Below, piece by piece: positions 63,513 to 64,000 of a DNA stretch of 64,000 bases. The notes beneath the pieces are model-generated. The model searched no databases and had not been told where the DNA came from. It saw only the letters and a program-made list of their open reading frames with translations. Made by a program: the position numbers and the translations under genes. Numbering within the stretch: the first letter of the stretch is position 1; each line of letters starts with the position of its first letter. The DNA is from Psychrobacillus sp. FSL K6-4046. GTDB lineage: Bacteria > Bacillota > Bacilli > Bacillales_A > Planococcaceae. The DNA lies in NCBI RefSeq assembly GCF_038624605.1, contig NZ_CP152020.1, forward strand, positions 3,403,312 through 3,467,311, read 5' to 3'.

Positions 63513-64000
63513 TTAACTAAAAACAGAACGAATAGAATCGATTAGATTATTGAAAAAGTCTTTTACACTTTGCCAAAATCCTTCGTTATCTTTTATTTGA
63601 TTAAACTTCTCTTCAATAGTTTTACTAAAGTCATTTAACTGATCTGACCATTTACTAAAATCGATGTCCAACTGACGTATACGGTCCATCAGGTCAATTA
63701 ACAATTGGCGATCTTTATCAGATAGCTCAATCTTCAATTTGGAAAGCTGTTCCGAAACTATTTTCTCTACTTCTTCACGAGAGGCAGGGTTTTGTTCAGC
63801 AATTTGCTTTTTAATTTCTGTTAAAAGCTCTGTAACCTCTTCTTCGTTTACTCCAGCATCCTTAGAAAGAATCGTTGCCACTGATAACTCTTCATTTGCT
63901 ACATCTGTCCGTTCTGGGTCAAGCTCTCCCCCAGTAACTTCATAGGCTTTATAAATACCAACTAGAGCAGAATGTCCTGTTACCGGCTTTGGAGCTGCAA
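63513..64000 (-). CDS. DUF1002 family protein, 5' end outside window
   Basis: The last ~162 residues are visible: AAPKPVTGHSALVGIYKAYE, then VTGGELDPERTDVANEELSVATILSKDAG, which is the conserved core of DUF1002 (YpuA-like) proteins. The tail is helical and charged, with a coiled-coil look (EEVEKIVSEQLSKLKIELSD, DFSKTIEEKFNQIKDNEGFW). The frame is open to the right edge, so the GTG/ATG at 63881 is internal. Family members are secreted with unknown function. Confidence 0.78.
   Translation of the reverse strand, partial: AAPKPVTGHSALVGIYKAYEVTGGELDPERTDVANEELSVATILSKDAGVNEEEVTELLTEIKKQIAEQNPASREEVEKIVSEQLSKLKIELSDKDRQLLIDLMDRIRQLDIDFSKWSDQLNDFSKTIEEKFNQIKDNEGFWQSVKDFFNNLIDSIRSVFS

Overview
The window reads as a chromosomal segment of a low-GC, endospore-forming Firmicute of the order Bacillales. 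The central gene order ddl-murF-(esterase)-cshA-ydbS-ydbT-rhomboid-acpS-ydcC-alr-ndoAI-ndoA-rsbR-rsbS-rsbT-rsbU-rsbV-rsbW-sigB-rsbX-tex-sprT is, from memory, nearly the same as in Bacillus subtilis. Protein divergence and the dispersed repeats suggest another genus (a Planococcaceae-type relative such as Psychrobacillus or Lysinibacillus is my guess, not proven).

Layout. 1-7.8 kb: accessory genes (TauE/SafE fragment, PQQ-type sugar dehydrogenase lipoprotein, tandem GNAT, FAD monooxygenase) and a GntR-controlled ABC transporter operon of the YtrA/YtrB type, then an AraC regulator. 7.9-9.5 kb: an intact IS256-family element with an 8-bp target duplication, inserted in a 21-bp (7-codon) tandem repeat array. 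9.5-11.5 kb: a NERD-domain protein and a DUF5412-like membrane protein. 11.5-17.6 kb, minus strand: one stable-RNA unit, promoter - tRNA Asn, Glu, Asp, Gln, Lys, Leu, Arg, Gly - 16S - 23S - 5S - terminator, with visible processing stems around 16S and 23S. 17.6-25.2 kb: sprT, tex and the full eight-gene sigma-B operon with an internal sigma-B promoter before rsbV. 25.5-38.4 kb: EndoA toxin-antitoxin, alr, ydcC, acpS, rhomboid, ydbST, cshA, esterase, murF, ddl, a paired SMR transporter and one unrecognised protein. 38.6-54.1 kb: rodA, a CBS protein, MFS pumps (one divergent from an XRE/TPR regulator with twin operators), an operon coupling an ABC-2 exporter to a GNAT-aminotransferase fusion, cardiolipin synthase, a VanY-type carboxypeptidase and another MFS protein. 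54.1-55.1 kb: four full and one truncated copy of a structured ~120-bp repeat. 55.1-64 kb: YidC/OxaA, AraC, lipid kinase, a YtxH-like stress protein, GNATs, an IS1182-family element inserted in a palindromic terminator, DUF4064, a 32-aa peptide behind a sigma-B-like promoter, a VOC ring-cleaving dioxygenase behind an MhqR-type operator, and a DUF1002 fragment.

How it works together: the core is housekeeping (ribosome supply, peptidoglycan precursors via alr/ddl/murF/rodA, RNA helicase) plus the general stress switch. Sigma-B-like promoters at rsbV, the YtxH-like gene and the 32-aa ORF suggest that part of the regulon lies in the same window. No CRISPR array, prophage or conjugative element was seen. 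The most unusual items are the IS1182 insertion that duplicated a terminator as a 27-bp palindromic target, the covarying ~120-bp repeats, the 7-codon repeat array split by IS256, the GNAT-aminotransferase/ABC operon, and the hairpin that covers the alr ribosome binding site.
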